From Bacteroidales bacterium (GTDB lineage: Bacteria > Bacteroidota > Bacteroidia > Bacteroidales > UBA932), in assembly GCA_017454335.1 (NCBI GenBank), contig JAFTDE010000040.1, positions 1 through 33,380 on the forward strand: a stretch of 33,380 bases of DNA, read 5' to 3'. The notes under the pieces were generated by a model. It worked only from the letters and a program-made list of their open reading frames with translations, was not told the origin of the DNA and made no database searches. Positions 7,484-16,372 of this stretch are shown here, one piece after another (position 1 is the stretch's first letter; every line of letters starts with the position of its first letter). The position numbers and the translations under genes are program-made.

Positions 7484-10347
7484 TCGGCTGTCTGGGCGGC
7501 AAGCGGCGCGACGCTGACCGGTCCGACCAGGCCGGACGGCAGGGGCTGCCAGCCGGCGGCGGTGAACCAGCCGTCACTGCCGCGGTCCTGCGGCAGGCGC
7601 GCCTGGATGTTGGCGTTGTAGAAGATGCGCCAGAGCTGTCCCTCCCGGTCCATCCACGAAATCCGGTTCGCCATCAGGTTCGATACGCGGATGCACAGCC
7701 GACCGCCACGGGCCGCCTGCGCGGGTGTCAGCACCAGGGTGAAGGGGCGCGTGAACAAGGTTCCCAGCGGCTCGCCGTCCAGCGTCACGGACGCACTGCA
7801 GTCCACCTCTCCCAGATCCAGCAGCACCGGGTTTTCCCCCGGCTGCGGCGGCAGGGTCGTCACATACTCCGCCGTTCCGGAGAAGCGCGCGTATTCCGGA
7901 CCCCAGGCCGTCCAGGACTCGAGCCGGGAAACGCTGCGCTCCGCGGGCAGGGTCGGGCCGCCCTCCACAAAGGACACGGTCCAGGGGCCGGGCAGCGGGG
8001 TCGGAGCGGCGCAAACATCATAGAAGGGATAGGGTTCGGAAGCGCCGACCGCGGGGGCGTCGCCCGTGCGGACCAGCAGGGAGCCGCCGGGCTGCAAGGC
8101 CATCCAGACTTCCGTCCCGTCCGCCCCGTGGCGGATCTGCGCCGCGCCGATCTTCCCGCTCATCGGATCATACAGGTCCGCCGCAGCCGCCGCGACATCC
8201 AGCGGAATCCATCCGCGGACCGCTTCGCGCGAGGAATTGCGGACAAAATACACCACTCCCCCGTCATCGAGACGGCGGCTGATGCACTGCAGGCCCAGGT
8301 CGTACATCTTCTCCCGGCTCACGCCCACCGCATCCAGCAGCTGGTCCAGGTTGTCCCCGACCAGGATGCGGCCGCGGCCCGTCCGCGCCAGCCGGAAATC
8401 CCCCAGCCGGGCGAAATTCAGCGATGAAGTCAGCCGCTCCAGGGTCTTGCGGCCGGCGTCCAGTCGGCCCAGTCCGGGCACATCCTGCGGCAGTCCGCCT
8501 TCGATCAGGATGGTCGCGCCGCGGCGCGCCAGGCGTACGATCTGGGCGAAGGTTTCCGGAAGGATCTCCTGGCAGCGGGGCAGCACCAGGGCCTGGTACG
8601 AAGCCCCGTGGCCGTTCACGATGCGGCCGTCCCGGACGTCCAGGTTGTTCACGATCATCCGGTCGGTGACATAGTCCCAGGTATATCCGCGCCGGTACAG
8701 ATCCGAGGCGTAACGCCCGATGGCGCTGGTCTCGGCCGTGGTCTGGGACATGTGGTACAGGAGTTCGCGGCCGCGCTCGTTCAGCAGGTCCGTCGCATCG
8801 AAGAACAACAGCAGGTCGTTGTCGGGCTGGCCCGCCTGCAGGAAACTCTGGCAGCGGGCGACGTACTCGTTCAGCGCGGCGAAGTCCTTCCAGTTGGGAT
8901 TCGTGGGCTGGAAGTGCACGGCGGCATAGAACAGCCAGCCGGGCCAGGGCGCGTCGTCCGGCGACAGGCAGGTGCCGTGATAGAAAATATGGTTCACCCC
9001 GGCGAGGAAATACACGTCCAGGGCATTCTTGACATCGTCCAGCGTCGAGAGGAAATGCTCGTTCAGCCAGGTCGCCGATTCGGACGAGACCAGCAGATGC
9101 GCCGTCACGTGCGCTGCAGACGAGGCGGTCTTCATGCCCACGATGGAACGGCCTTCCGTCTCGGGGACATCGCTGACGGCATACAGGTCCAGGATATTCG
9201 CCGGCGACCCGTGGGCCTGGTTGCGTATGCCCTTGCCCTGGGCGGCCGCCCATTTCTGCCACAGCGTGGAATAATTCTCCAGCAGCAGTTCGCCGATGGT
9301 GGTGCGGTAGTCGAACAGCACGCGGCGTGCGGTCTCCGCATCGTCGCCGATGCCCAGCAGGTCCGGCATGTGCGCGCGCAGGTCGTATCCGCGGCGCGCA
9401 CGGAATTCATCGAAGAAGTCCTCGGTCCAGTCCGAACTGCCCCGGGCGTCGTCCACCTCGTAGGAATCGTTGAAATAATAGCGGATGTGGCTGACGTCGC
9501 GGCCCTGGAAGGCCTCGTCGAAACGTTCGAGGTAGTTGGTGATCGTCCTGGCGGAGAAATGGTCGATCACGTCGCCTTCCCCGCCCGGGCCGGCCCGCTC
9601 GACCATCTTGCCGTGCCAGCCGAGGAACAGGGCGCAGACCGTCCAGTCCCCCTCCGGCGCCGTCCAGTCCAGCACGCCATCCTCCACCCGGTCCGTCAGG
9701 TCCAGGTACTGCCCGTCCGGGCCGTTGGCCGTGACGGCCAGCAGCGGCAGCGGGACCGGATAGCGGACCTGCTCGAAGGCGATCTGCTGCAGGCTGTCAT
9801 TCTCCGTGATCGGGAAAGCGACTTCGTCGATGGAGCGGCTCAGGCCCAGCGTGCGCACCATGGGTTCCTGGATGTATTCGACGGGCTCGGTCACCCTTTC
9901 CCCGCCGTGCAGGAAATACTCCTTGTGCGCCAGGTAGCGGCAGGCGTCCTCCGGGTCCACCCAGGGACCGCCGAAAGGCCAGCCCGAAGCGTTGGCCAGG
10001 TCGACGCCGAGGTCCCGGCTGGCCGCCTCTTTCAGTGTAAAGCAGAAGAGGTCCATCCACTCGTCCGACAGGTAGTCGCGATAACGGTCCTCCCAGCCCT
10101 TCGCACCGTAGATCGTCGTCACCTCCATGCCGCCCAGGCCCGCCTGGGAATAGGCATCCAGCATGGAAACGATGTCCGATTCCTGCACGGCGCTGCCCGG
10201 CCACCACCAGCGCGTCCACGGGCGCGTCTGGGAGCTGATTTCGGGCCACTGGAGATCGAAAGACTGCGATGTTTGCGCCTGGCCGCAGGAGATGGCCAGC
10301 AGGAGGATCGGGACAAGCCGGAAAAGGGAAAGGTTCTTTCTGTTCAT
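7480..10347 (-). CDS. GH106-like alpha-L-rhamnosidase, lipoprotein
   Basis: This 955-aa protein has a lipoprotein signal with lipidation Cys at 21 (LLAISC). It starts its mature part with the RPWTRWWWPGSAV segment typical of GH106-like glycosyl hydrolases, and has the conserved DVIDHFSA segment and a long TIM-barrel-like catalytic region. The C-terminal part (about 790-945) resembles a galactose-binding-type beta-sandwich (LLDLGEVDCSASVTLDGEPLG). GH106 enzymes remove alpha-L-rhamnose from pectic glycans (rhamnogalacturonan II) and related polymers. I could not assign catalytic glutamates with certainty, so substrate is provisional. The ATG at 10347 is preceded by a good -7 box. It converges with the GH31 gene with a 4-nt overlap. 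Confidence 0.78.
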   Translation of the reverse strand: MNRKNLSLFRLVPILLLAISCGQAQTSQSFDLQWPEISSQTRPWTRWWWPGSAVQESDIVSMLDAYSQAGLGGMEVTTIYGAKGWEDRYRDYLSDEWMDLFCFTLKEAASRDLGVDLANASGWPFGGPWVDPEDACRYLAHKEYFLHGGERVTEPVEYIQEPMVRTLGLSRSIDEVAFPITENDSLQQIAFEQVRYPVPLPLLAVTANGPDGQYLDLTDRVEDGVLDWTAPEGDWTVCALFLGWHGKMVERAGPGGEGDVIDHFSARTITNYLERFDEAFQGRDVSHIRYYFNDSYEVDDARGSSDWTEDFFDEFRARRGYDLRAHMPDLLGIGDDAETARRVLFDYRTTIGELLLENYSTLWQKWAAAQGKGIRNQAHGSPANILDLYAVSDVPETEGRSIVGMKTASSAAHVTAHLLVSSESATWLNEHFLSTLDDVKNALDVYFLAGVNHIFYHGTCLSPDDAPWPGWLFYAAVHFQPTNPNWKDFAALNEYVARCQSFLQAGQPDNDLLLFFDATDLLNERGRELLYHMSQTTAETSAIGRYASDLYRRGYTWDYVTDRMIVNNLDVRDGRIVNGHGASYQALVLPRCQEILPETFAQIVRLARRGATILIEGGLPQDVPGLGRLDAGRKTLERLTSSLNFARLGDFRLARTGRGRILVGDNLDQLLDAVGVSREKMYDLGLQCISRRLDDGGVVYFVRNSSREAVRGWIPLDVAAAAADLYDPMSGKIGAAQIRHGADGTEVWMALQPGGSLLVRTGDAPAVGASEPYPFYDVCAAPTPLPGPWTVSFVEGGPTLPAERSVSRLESWTAWGPEYARFSGTAEYVTTLPPQPGENPVLLDLGEVDCSASVTLDGEPLGTLFTRPFTLVLTPAQAARGGRLCIRVSNLMANRISWMDREGQLWRIFYNANIQARLPQDRGSDGWFTAAGWQPLPSGLVGPVSVAPLAAQTAD

Positions 10348-10371
10348 AAGACGGTATTCAGTTCATTTATA

Positions 10372-10379
10372 CAAAATTA
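10372..10379 (-). promoter_or_regulatory. Bacteroidetes -7 box for the GH106-like gene
   Basis: Read on the minus strand it is TAATTTTG, an exact TAnnTTTG match, 24 nt before the ATG, predicting a leader of about 18 nt. No good -33 TTTG is seen. Confidence 0.62.
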
Positions 10380-10391
10380 CCATTTTTTCAC

Positions 10392-10399
10392 TATTTTTA
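10392..10399 (+). promoter_or_regulatory. Possible -7 box for the GH43 gene
   Basis: TATTTTTA differs from TAnnTTTG only at the last base. If used, transcription would begin near 10406, downstream of the first in-frame ATG (10399) and about 22 nt before the ATG at 10429, which favours the later start. It lies 12 bp from the divergent GH106 box. Confidence 0.35.
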
Positions 10400-10428
10400 T
10401 GTCCAGGAAAGACAAAACCGTCATAATC

Positions 10429-11982
10429 ATGAGAAAAAGCCCATTCCTTCTGCTGGCAGCCGCCCTCTGCGCCTGCACGGCCCCAAGCGGCGAAACGCCC
10501 GCCGGACCCGTTTCCTGGGGAGACCAGGGCAACGGAACCTACATCAACCCCATCCTGGTGGCCGACTACTCGGACCCGGGTGTCACCCGCGTGGGCGACA
10601 CCTATTACATGGTCGCCTCCGACTTCCATTACATGGGCATGCAGATCCTGGAATCCAAGGACCTGGTCAACTGGACCCTGCTCGCCCAGCTGTTCGACCA
10701 CATTGACGCGCCGGGCTACGACACGGGCGAGCGCTATGCCGCCGGCACCTGGGCACCTTCCATCCGCTACCACGACGGCAAATTCTACATGTTCGTCTGC
10801 ACGCCGACGGAAGGCCTGTACATGAGCTGCGCCGAGCGGCCCGAGGGCCCCTGGTCCGACCTGCTGCTCGTGCACGAGGGCACCGGACGCGGCTGGGAGG
10901 ATCCCTGCCCGTTATGGGATGAGGACGGCCAGGCCTACCTGGGCCGGAGCAACCGCGGCGCAGGCCCCATCATCATCCACAAGATGAGTCCGGACGGAAC
11001 GAAACTGCTGGACGAGGGCGTCGAAGTGTATCGCGGCCCGACCGCCGAAGGCACCAAGATCCACAAATGGAACGGCATGTATTACCTCAGCATCCCCGAA
11101 GGCGGTGTCGGACCGGGCTGGCAGACCGTCCTGCGTTCCGAGAGCATCTACGGCCCGTACGAGCGCAAGATCGTCCTGCAGACCGGCATGACGGGCATCA
11201 ACGGCCCGCACCAGGGCGCCATCGTGGACACGCCTGACGGACAGTGGTGGTTCTTCCATTTCCAGCGCCTGGAAGCGCTGGGACGCGTCGTTCACCTGCA
11301 GCCGATGTACTGGGCCGACGGCTGGCCGGTCATCGGCGTAGACCAGGACCGCAACGGCATCGGCGAACCCGTATACTGCTGGAAGATGCCCGTCGCGGGG
11401 ACGACCCCGTCCAAGCCGGCGGCTTCGGATGACTTCGACGCGCCCGAACTGGGCCTGCAGTGGCAGTTCAACCACAATCCCGTCAACAGCGCCTGGTCGC
11501 TGAGCGAGAAGCCCGGACGCCTGACCCTGCACGCCCTGCGGGCGGAATCCTTCCGCAAGGCCAAGAACAGCCTGACCCAGAAACTGATGGGTTATACGGG
11601 CGAGGTGACGGTCAAGATGGAGCTCGCCTCCCTGGCGGAAGGCCAGCGCTGCGGCCTGGCGGTCATCTGCCAGCGGGACCAGCTGATCGGCATCCGGAAA
11701 GTGGACGGCAAGACCGAACTGTTCCGCGAAGAAGCCGGGAAAGAAGCGGAGACCCTGCCCTTCTCCGGCAGGAAGGTCTGGTTCCGCCTCAGCTACGATG
11801 TGAAAGCGGACGATTTCGTCCTGTCATACTCCAGCGACAAGAAGGAATTCACCCCGGTGGGAGCCTCCTTCCAGCCGCGCTTCTCCAGTTGGAAGGGCGC
11901 CCGTCCGGCGCTGTTCTGCTACAACACCGAAGCCGACGAAGGCACGGTGTGCTTCGACAACTTCGAGTATGTGTTTGACTGA
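10429..11982 (+). CDS. GH43-family arabinofuranosidase/xylosidase, lipoprotein
   Basis: This 517-aa protein begins with a lipoprotein signal, Cys16 in LCAC. The five-bladed GH43 propeller shows the expected triad: base Asp49 (YSDPGV), pKa-tuning Asp116 (WAPSIRYHDGKFY) and acid Glu207 (PTAEGTKIHKW). Residues about 328-517 form a beta-sandwich of the GH43 C2 / DUF1349 type. It should cleave alpha-L-arabinofuranose or beta-xylose from plant oligosaccharides. The reading frame stays open far upstream, antisense to the GH106 gene, but that part is a shadow. ATG 10429 was chosen because it starts the signal peptide directly; ATG 10399 would add ten residues. It ends 2 bp before the convergent lspA stop. 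Confidence 0.87.
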   Translation: MRKSPFLLLAAALCACTAPSGETPAGPVSWGDQGNGTYINPILVADYSDPGVTRVGDTYYMVASDFHYMGMQILESKDLVNWTLLAQLFDHIDAPGYDTGERYAAGTWAPSIRYHDGKFYMFVCTPTEGLYMSCAERPEGPWSDLLLVHEGTGRGWEDPCPLWDEDGQAYLGRSNRGAGPIIIHKMSPDGTKLLDEGVEVYRGPTAEGTKIHKWNGMYYLSIPEGGVGPGWQTVLRSESIYGPYERKIVLQTGMTGINGPHQGAIVDTPDGQWWFFHFQRLEALGRVVHLQPMYWADGWPVIGVDQDRNGIGEPVYCWKMPVAGTTPSKPAASDDFDAPELGLQWQFNHNPVNSAWSLSEKPGRLTLHALRAESFRKAKNSLTQKLMGYTGEVTVKMELASLAEGQRCGLAVICQRDQLIGIRKVDGKTELFREEAGKEAETLPFSGRKVWFRLSYDVKADDFVLSYSSDKKEFTPVGASFQPRFSSWKGARPALFCYNTEADEGTVCFDNFEYVFD

Positions 11983-11984
11983 CG

Positions 11985-12536
11985 CTACTCTCCCTTGCTG
12001 AAGAAACGCCACTGGAACAGCAGCAGGTAGAAAGCCCCCACGGTGACGCAGCTGTCGGCGAAATTGAACACCGGGCTGAAGAAGATGACCTTGCCGGCCG
12101 CGTCGTGGATCAGCGGGAAGTAGAACATGTCGACCACACGGCCGAACAGCAGCGGGGCATAGCCCCAGATGACGCCGTAGAAGAGCGAGTCCAGGATGTT
12201 CCCGAACGCTCCGGCCGTAATGAGCGTAAGCCCCACCAGCACACCGGTCGGGGCTTTTTCTTTCCGGTACAGGGAACGGATCCACCAGACCAGCGCGCCG
12301 CACAGGACAATCCGGAACAGGGACAGCAACAGCTTGCCCACGGTTCCGCCGAACTTCATGCCGAAGGCCATGCCCTCGTTCTCGACGAAACAGAGCCGGA
12401 ACCAGTTGCCGATCACGTAGATCTGGTCGCCCAGGGACATGTGGGTCTTGACCAGGACCTTGATGACCTGGTCGATGACCACCAGAACGATGCCGAGCAA
12501 GACCAGTCTTGTTCCCTTCGAAAGACGCATGGCCAT
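11985..12536 (-). CDS. lspA: Lipoprotein signal peptidase (signal peptidase II)
   Basis: This 183-aa integral inner-membrane aspartyl protease cleaves prolipoprotein signal peptides after lipidation. It has four hydrophobic segments, the NEGMAFG motif (53-59), catalytic Asp116 in GNILD and catalytic Asp161 in FNFAD. It is last in the ileS, dksA-like, lspA unit, an order common in Bacteroidetes, and its ATG overlaps the upstream stop by one base. It is the processing enzyme that the several lipoproteins in this window would need. An alternative start at Met3 cannot be excluded. Confidence 0.96.
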   Translation of the reverse strand: MAMRLSKGTRLVLLGIVLVVIDQVIKVLVKTHMSLGDQIYVIGNWFRLCFVENEGMAFGMKFGGTVGKLLLSLFRIVLCGALVWWIRSLYRKEKAPTGVLVGLTLITAGAFGNILDSLFYGVIWGYAPLLFGRVVDMFYFPLIHDAAGKVIFFSPVFNFADSCVTVGAFYLLLFQWRFFSKGE

Positions 12537-12937
12537 CAGTTCTTGCCGGCCTTGGCCAGCATTTCCTTGGCTTCGACGGTCAGGGTGGCGTGCGGAACGA
12601 GGCGCAGGCGCTCCTTGGGGATCAGCTTGCCGGTCACACGGCAGATGCCGTAGGTCTTGTTCTCGATGCGGACCAGGGCCGCCTCGAGGTTCTGGATGAA
12701 CTTGTACTGGCGCTGGGCCAGCTGGCTCGCCTCTTCCTTGGACAGCTGGTTGGCACCGTCGTCCTCCACGGTCTTGAACGAGGGGGAGGTGTCCTCGATG
12801 TCGTTGGTGCCGTTGTGCATCACGACGTCGCGAAGCGTGTTGTATTCCGCCTTGGCCTTGGCCAGTTTTTCGAGGATGATTCCACGGAACTCCTCGAGTT
12901 CTTCGTCGGAATAGCGGGTTTTGATTTCTTCAGCCAT
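12536..12937 (-). CDS. DksA/TraR-family protein with degenerate zinc finger
   Basis: This 133-aa protein has a coiled-coil-like N-terminal half (about 10-95, with acidic residues DIED at 46-49) and a C-terminal DksA/TraR zinc-finger region YGICRVTGKLIPKERL (97-112). Canonical members carry four zinc cysteines in CxxC...CxxC. Here only Cys99 remains: the second position is Thr102 and the distal pair is missing (ATLTVE). The IPKERL and VPHAT signatures confirm the family. It may act on RNA polymerase like DksA, but zinc binding is unlikely. It lies 15 nt downstream of ileS. Confidence 0.88.
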   Translation of the reverse strand: MAEEIKTRYSDEELEEFRGIILEKLAKAKAEYNTLRDVVMHNGTNDIEDTSPSFKTVEDDGANQLSKEEASQLAQRQYKFIQNLEAALVRIENKTYGICRVTGKLIPKERLRLVPHATLTVEAKEMLAKAGKN

Positions 12938-12952
12938 AGTGGTGATATTGGT

Positions 12953-15900
12953 TTATTGTTTCGTTACTTTGATGGAGAGCGGTCCCTCGTCCCATTCGAC
13001 GGCCACGGCAGCGGGGTCCGCCGGGCCGGAAGCGATCCGGACCGAGGTGGCGAGTGTCTGGGCGCAGAGATAATCGCGGTACGATTCCAGCGCGGCTGCG
13101 ATGGCGGCGGCGTTTTCGTCCCCCGCGAAGATTTCGACCGCCACCTTGTCGGTGACGTCGAAACCGCTGTCCTTGCGCAGGTTCTGGATGCGGTTGACCA
13201 GTTCGCGGGCGATGCCCTCGCGGCGCAGCTCGTCGCTGACCTCGATGTCCAGGGCGATCGTCAGCGGACCGTCGCTGGAAACCAGCCAGCCCGGCATGTC
13301 CTCGGAAGAGATCTCATAATCCTCCAGCGACAGCTCCACGGGACCGGCGGGCAGGTCGATGACATACAGCCCGGCGGCCTGGATATCGGAGATGGTCTTC
13401 TGGTCGAATCCGGCGAAAGCCGCGGCGATCTCCTTCATCCGGGGACCGTATTTCTTGCCGAGCGTCTTGAAGTTCGGCTTGATCTTCTTGGTGATGATGC
13501 CCGTCGTATCGGTGATGAACTCCGCCTCCTTGACGTTGACTTCGGTCAGGATCAGGGGCTTGACCTGCTCCAGCCGCTCGCGGACCTGCGGGGAGATCAC
13601 GGGGATGACCAGCTTGGAAAGGGGCTGGCGCACCTTGATGTTCACCTTGCGGCGCAGGGCCAGCACCATCGAGGTAGCCCGCTGGGCCAGGGACATGCGC
13701 TCCTGCAGCTCGGTATCGACCAGCGACGCCACGGCATCGGGCATCCGCTGGAAGTGGACGCTGTCCCCTTCCGGTGCGCCCGTGAGGTCCAGCCACAGCC
13801 GGTCCATATAGAACGGGGCGATCGGAGCCGCCAGCAGGGCGACATCCTTCAGCACTTCGTACAGGGTCTGGTAGGCGGCCAGTTTGTCCTGGGTCAGGCC
13901 GCCGCCCCAGAAACGCTTGCGGTTCAGGCGGACGTACCAGTTGGACACGTGGTCGCAGACGAAATCCTGGATCAGGCGTCCGGCCAGCGTGAGGTCAAAG
14001 TCCTCGTACGCGGCGCGCACGTCGCGGATGAGCGAATGCAGCATCGACAGGATCCAGCGGTCGGTCTCCGGGCGCTTCGCGACGGGAACCGCTTCGGCCG
14101 CAGGGTCGAAGCCGTCCACGTTGGCGTACAGCGCGAAGAACGAGTAGGTATTGTACAGGGTGCCGAAGAACTTGCGCCGCACCTCGTCAACCCCGGCTTC
14201 GTCGAAACGGAGGTTGTCCCAGGGCTGGGCGTTGGTCAGCATGTACCAGCGCAGTGCGTCGGCGCCGTACTGGTCCATGGCCTGGAACGGATCGACCGCA
14301 TTGCCCAGGCGCTTGCTCATCTTCTCCCCCTTCTTGTCCAGCACCAGGCCGTTGGAGATGACGCGCAGGAAGGCCGGCGTCCCGCTGACCATCGTATGGA
14401 TGGCGTGCAGGGTGTAGAACCACCCGCGGGTCTGGTCCACGCCCTCGGCGATGAAATCGGCCGTGCAGCCGAAATCCGGACTGTCAATGCCCCGCAGGCC
14501 CGTCTGGGCATAGGGCATGGCACCGGAATCGAACCAGACGTCGATCAGGTCCGTCTCGCGGGTCATCTTGCGGCCCGTCGGGCTGACCAGGAATATATTG
14601 TCCACGTAGGGACGGTGCAGGTCGATCTTTTCGTAATTCTCCAGACTCATGTCGGCGGGGTCGAAACCGGCGGCCTTGAGCGGATTCTCCGCCATGAATC
14701 CGGCGGCGACGGAGCGCTCGATCTGGTCGTAGAGTTCCTTGACGCTGCCGATGCAGATTTCCTCCCTGCCGTCTTCGGTGCGCCAGATGGGCAGCGGCGT
14801 GCCCCAGTAGCGGGAACGGCTGAGGTTCCAGTCCTGGATGTTCTCCAGCCATTTGCCGAAGCGGCCCGTTCCGGTGGCCTCGGGCTTCCAGGTGATCTGC
14901 CCGTTCAGCTCGATCATCTGCTCGCGCACCGCGCTGGCCTTGATGAACCAGGAATTCAGCGGATAGTACAGCACGGGCTTGTCCGTACGCCAGCAGTGCG
15001 GGTAGGTATGGACATGCTTTTCGATGCGGAATGCCTTGCTCTCGGCCTTGAGCATCATGCAGATGTCCACGTCCAGGGTTGGATCGTCCGGGCCCAGGGA
15101 CGGGTCATAGGCGTTCTTGACATAGCGGCCGGCCCAGGGGGCGTAGCTGTCGCGCACATGGGCGGCGGCGTAGTCCGGATCCAGGTCTTCGATGCGGTAG
15201 AAACGGCCGCGCGGGTCCACCTGGGCCTGCGGGGCGCCGTCCTTGTCCTTCACGTACAGGCCCGGCACACCGGCAGCCTTGCCGACGCGGGCGTCATCGG
15301 CGCCGAAGGTCGGTGCGATGTGCACGATGCCGGTTCCCTCTTCCGTCGAAACGTAATCGCCCGGGATGACGCGGAAAGCGCCCTCTTCGGGAATGAACCA
15401 GGGAATCAGCTGTTCGTAACGCAGTCCCACCAGGTCGCGGCCCTTGATGACCTCCGGCAGCACCTCGAAGGGGGTCTTGCCGTTGAACCAGGCCCCGACC
15501 AGGTCCTTGGCCAGGATGTAGGTGGCGGGAACGCCGGTATAGGGATTCGCGCTGCGGACCTTGACATAGTCGATGTCCGGTCCCACGCACAAGGCGGTAT
15601 TCGAAGGCAGGGTCCAGGGCGTCGTCGTCCAGGCCAGGATGTACAGGTCTTCCTCCCCGATCACCTTGAACTGGGCGCAGACCGTCGTGTCCTTGACGTC
15701 CCGGTAACATCCGGGCTGGTTCAGCTCGTGCGAACTGAGCCCCGTGCCGGCGGCCGGGCTGTAGGGCTGGATGCTCTTGCCCTTGTACAGCAGGCCCTTG
15801 TCGTAGATACGGCGCAGCAGCCACCAGAGGGTCTCGATGTAGCGGTTGTCATAGGTGATGTACGGGTCGTCCATGTCCACCCAGTATCCGACGCGCTCGG

Positions 15901-16303
15901 TCAGCGTGCGCCACTCGGCGGTGTATTTCATCACCTCGCTGCGGCAGGTGCGGTTGTATTCCTCGACGCTGATCTTTTTACCGATATCCTCCTTGGTGAT
16001 GCCGAGCTTCTTCTCGACGCCCAGCTCGACCGGCAGGCCGTGGGTGTCCCAGCCCGCGCGGCGGCGGACCTTGTACCCGGTCTGGGTCTTGTAGCGGCAG
16101 ATGGCATCCTTGATGCTGCGGGCCATCACATGGTGGATGCCCGGCATCCCGTTCGCAGAAGGCGGACCCTCAAAGAAAATGAATTCGGGTGCCCCCTCGC
16201 GCAACGCGAGCGAGCGTTCGAAAGCGCCCTCTTTCTTCCATCGCTCCAGGATCTCATTCCCGACGGAAACCAGGTCCAGTCCTTTGTACTCTTTGAATGT
16301 CAT
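12953..16303 (-). CDS. ileS: Isoleucyl-tRNA synthetase
   Basis: This 1116-aa class I aminoacyl-tRNA synthetase activates isoleucine and charges tRNA-Ile. The ATP-site signature PGIHH at 54-58 takes the place of HIGH. GWDTHGLPVE is at 84-93, a large CP1 editing domain occupies about 180-400, the KMSKR loop is at 661-665, and an anticodon-binding domain follows. Length and sequence style fit the longer type of IleRS seen in many Bacteroidetes (the eukaryote-like class). No internal damage is visible. It heads the ileS, dksA-like, lspA unit and is divergent from cvpA. Confidence 0.97.
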   Translation of the reverse strand: MTFKEYKGLDLVSVGNEILERWKKEGAFERSLALREGAPEFIFFEGPPSANGMPGIHHVMARSIKDAICRYKTQTGYKVRRRAGWDTHGLPVELGVEKKLGITKEDIGKKISVEEYNRTCRSEVMKYTAEWRTLTERVGYWVDMDDPYITYDNRYIETLWWLLRRIYDKGLLYKGKSIQPYSPAAGTGLSSHELNQPGCYRDVKDTTVCAQFKVIGEEDLYILAWTTTPWTLPSNTALCVGPDIDYVKVRSANPYTGVPATYILAKDLVGAWFNGKTPFEVLPEVIKGRDLVGLRYEQLIPWFIPEEGAFRVIPGDYVSTEEGTGIVHIAPTFGADDARVGKAAGVPGLYVKDKDGAPQAQVDPRGRFYRIEDLDPDYAAAHVRDSYAPWAGRYVKNAYDPSLGPDDPTLDVDICMMLKAESKAFRIEKHVHTYPHCWRTDKPVLYYPLNSWFIKASAVREQMIELNGQITWKPEATGTGRFGKWLENIQDWNLSRSRYWGTPLPIWRTEDGREEICIGSVKELYDQIERSVAAGFMAENPLKAAGFDPADMSLENYEKIDLHRPYVDNIFLVSPTGRKMTRETDLIDVWFDSGAMPYAQTGLRGIDSPDFGCTADFIAEGVDQTRGWFYTLHAIHTMVSGTPAFLRVISNGLVLDKKGEKMSKRLGNAVDPFQAMDQYGADALRWYMLTNAQPWDNLRFDEAGVDEVRRKFFGTLYNTYSFFALYANVDGFDPAAEAVPVAKRPETDRWILSMLHSLIRDVRAAYEDFDLTLAGRLIQDFVCDHVSNWYVRLNRKRFWGGGLTQDKLAAYQTLYEVLKDVALLAAPIAPFYMDRLWLDLTGAPEGDSVHFQRMPDAVASLVDTELQERMSLAQRATSMVLALRRKVNIKVRQPLSKLVIPVISPQVRERLEQVKPLILTEVNVKEAEFITDTTGIITKKIKPNFKTLGKKYGPRMKEIAAAFAGFDQKTISDIQAAGLYVIDLPAGPVELSLEDYEISSEDMPGWLVSSDGPLTIALDIEVSDELRREGIARELVNRIQNLRKDSGFDVTDKVAVEIFAGDENAAAIAAALESYRDYLCAQTLATSVRIASGPADPAAVAVEWDEGPLSIKVTKQ

Positions 16304-16321
16304 TTTTTTTGCCTACTTTTG
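16292..16321 (+). promoter_or_regulatory. Promoter for cvpA-tsaB (-33 TTTG and -7 TACTTTTG)
   Basis: TTTG at 16292-16295 and TACTTTTG at 16314-16321 are separated by 18 bp, close to the Bacteroidetes consensus. Transcription would begin near 16328, with a leader of about 45 nt to the cvpA ATG. The -33 element lies inside the first codons of ileS. Confidence 0.7.
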
Positions 16322-16335
16322 CATCATTGAATCTG

Positions 16336-16343
16336 CAAATTTA
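16336..16343 (-). promoter_or_regulatory. Bacteroidetes -7 box for the ileS unit
   Basis: Minus-strand TAAATTTG matches TAnnTTTG, with a TTTG-like ATTG about 20 bp upstream. Transcription would start near 16329, about 26 nt before ileS. The predicted start is almost back to back with that of cvpA. Confidence 0.65.
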
Positions 16344-16372
16344 ATGAATTTCGCTTTAATTGCCAATTCGAT

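Noticed and set aside
8608-10428. Long N-terminal extension of the GH43 frame
   Set aside because: It runs antisense through the GH106 gene; the lipoprotein signal at 10429 marks the true start.
12509-16330. 1273-codon plus-strand frame opposite ileS
   Set aside because: Antisense shadow of ileS and the dksA-like gene; no recognisable domain.
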